A stretch of 7,399 nucleotides of DNA. It comes from Flavobacteriales bacterium (GTDB lineage Bacteria > Bacteroidota > Bacteroidia > Flavobacteriales > Parvicellaceae). Made by a program: the position numbers and the translations under genes. The stretch spans positions 1 to 7,399 of the forward strand of contig JAAZYJ010000190.1 in NCBI GenBank assembly GCA_014239715.1. Reading direction: 5' to 3'. The notes beneath the pieces are model-generated. The model worked only from the letters and a program-made list of their open reading frames with translations. It had not been told where the DNA came from and ran no database searches. Shown here one piece after another: positions 7,303-7,399 of the stretch; the first letter of the stretch is position 1; each line of letters begins with the position of its first letter.

Positions 7303-7399
7303 AATTTGAGTATATCCGCGTAGGTTTTACAAACAATGTACTTGTTCTTATAGGCGGCTACTGGATATTGTAAAAGTTCTGGGTGATTGTTAATGAATA
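7293..7399 (-). CDS. C-terminal end of a possible ArsC/Spx-family protein (partial, 5' end outside window)
   Basis: On the - strand an open frame enters from the right edge and ends at TGA (7295-7293), giving 34 residues. It reads NHPELLQYPVAAYKNKYIV and then CKTYADILKLQR. The pattern 'P.L...P(V/I)......K..V......I..L' resembles the last strand-turn-helix of ArsC/Spx/YffB-type thioredoxin-fold proteins, whose tails typically read like 'hPxLixRPIvvxgxKaxvgrpxexv'. That family has an Arg before the Pro; here it is Tyr. The comparison is from memory on a short stretch, so the family call is tentative. The coding nature is supported by the protein-like composition and the convergent layout. A catalytic Cys would lie outside the window. 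Confidence 0.45.
   Translation of the reverse strand, partial: FINNHPELLQYPVAAYKNKYIVCKTYADILKLQR

Noticed and set aside
7261..7319. Possible integron attC site: GTTGGGC (GTTRRRY core) in an imperfect palindrome, with outer arms GCGGAT and ATCCGC
   Set aside because: The core motif is in the inner stem rather than at the outer edge, no RYYYAAC partner sits in the right place, and the right arm lies inside a plausible coding region. No integrase or cassette is seen.

Overview
The window looks like chromosomal DNA from a member of the Bacteroidota, most likely from the flavobacterial or cytophagal side of the phylum. The evidence is a PorE-type OmpA-family protein, a secreted protein ending in a type IX secretion (T9SS) type A sorting domain, and a candidate promoter of the phylum's TAnnTTTG type. 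Shine-Dalgarno sites are absent before the starts, which is usual there. I cannot name a genus.

Layout, left to right. Positions 1-129 are the last 42 codons of a TPR protein on the + strand. Ten bases later comes a 701-residue protein (140-2245, +) with TPR, PD40-type beta-propeller, carboxypeptidase-regulatory-like and OmpA_C domains, the order described for the T9SS component PorE. Six bases beyond its stop lies the end of a 1087-residue gene on the - strand (2252-5515). It encodes a secreted protein with BNR/sortilin-like propellers, a PKD domain, a MAM/cleaved-adhesin-like beta-sandwich and a T9SS sorting domain. A 118-base divergent region (5516-5633) follows and carries a good candidate promoter for the - strand gene. 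The next gene (5634-7223, +) encodes an exported protein made of two tandem formylglycine-generating-enzyme (FGE/SUMF1)-like domains, both lacking the catalytic cysteines. The right edge (7293-7399, -) holds the last 34 codons of a convergent gene whose tail resembles the ArsC/Spx arsenate-reductase family. A hairpin at 7277-7302 between these two gene ends may be a terminator.

How the genes may work together: the PorE-like protein would sit at the outer membrane and hold peptidoglycan, and the propeller protein is a probable T9SS cargo. The FGE-fold protein belongs to the same broad fold family as the gliding/T9SS proteins GldJ and GldK. A shared cell-envelope or T9SS theme is therefore plausible, but this is inferred from domain content and position only. 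I see no mobile element, CRISPR array, tRNA, rRNA or phage gene, and no clearly new system. The least ordinary item is the tandem FGE pseudo-enzyme.
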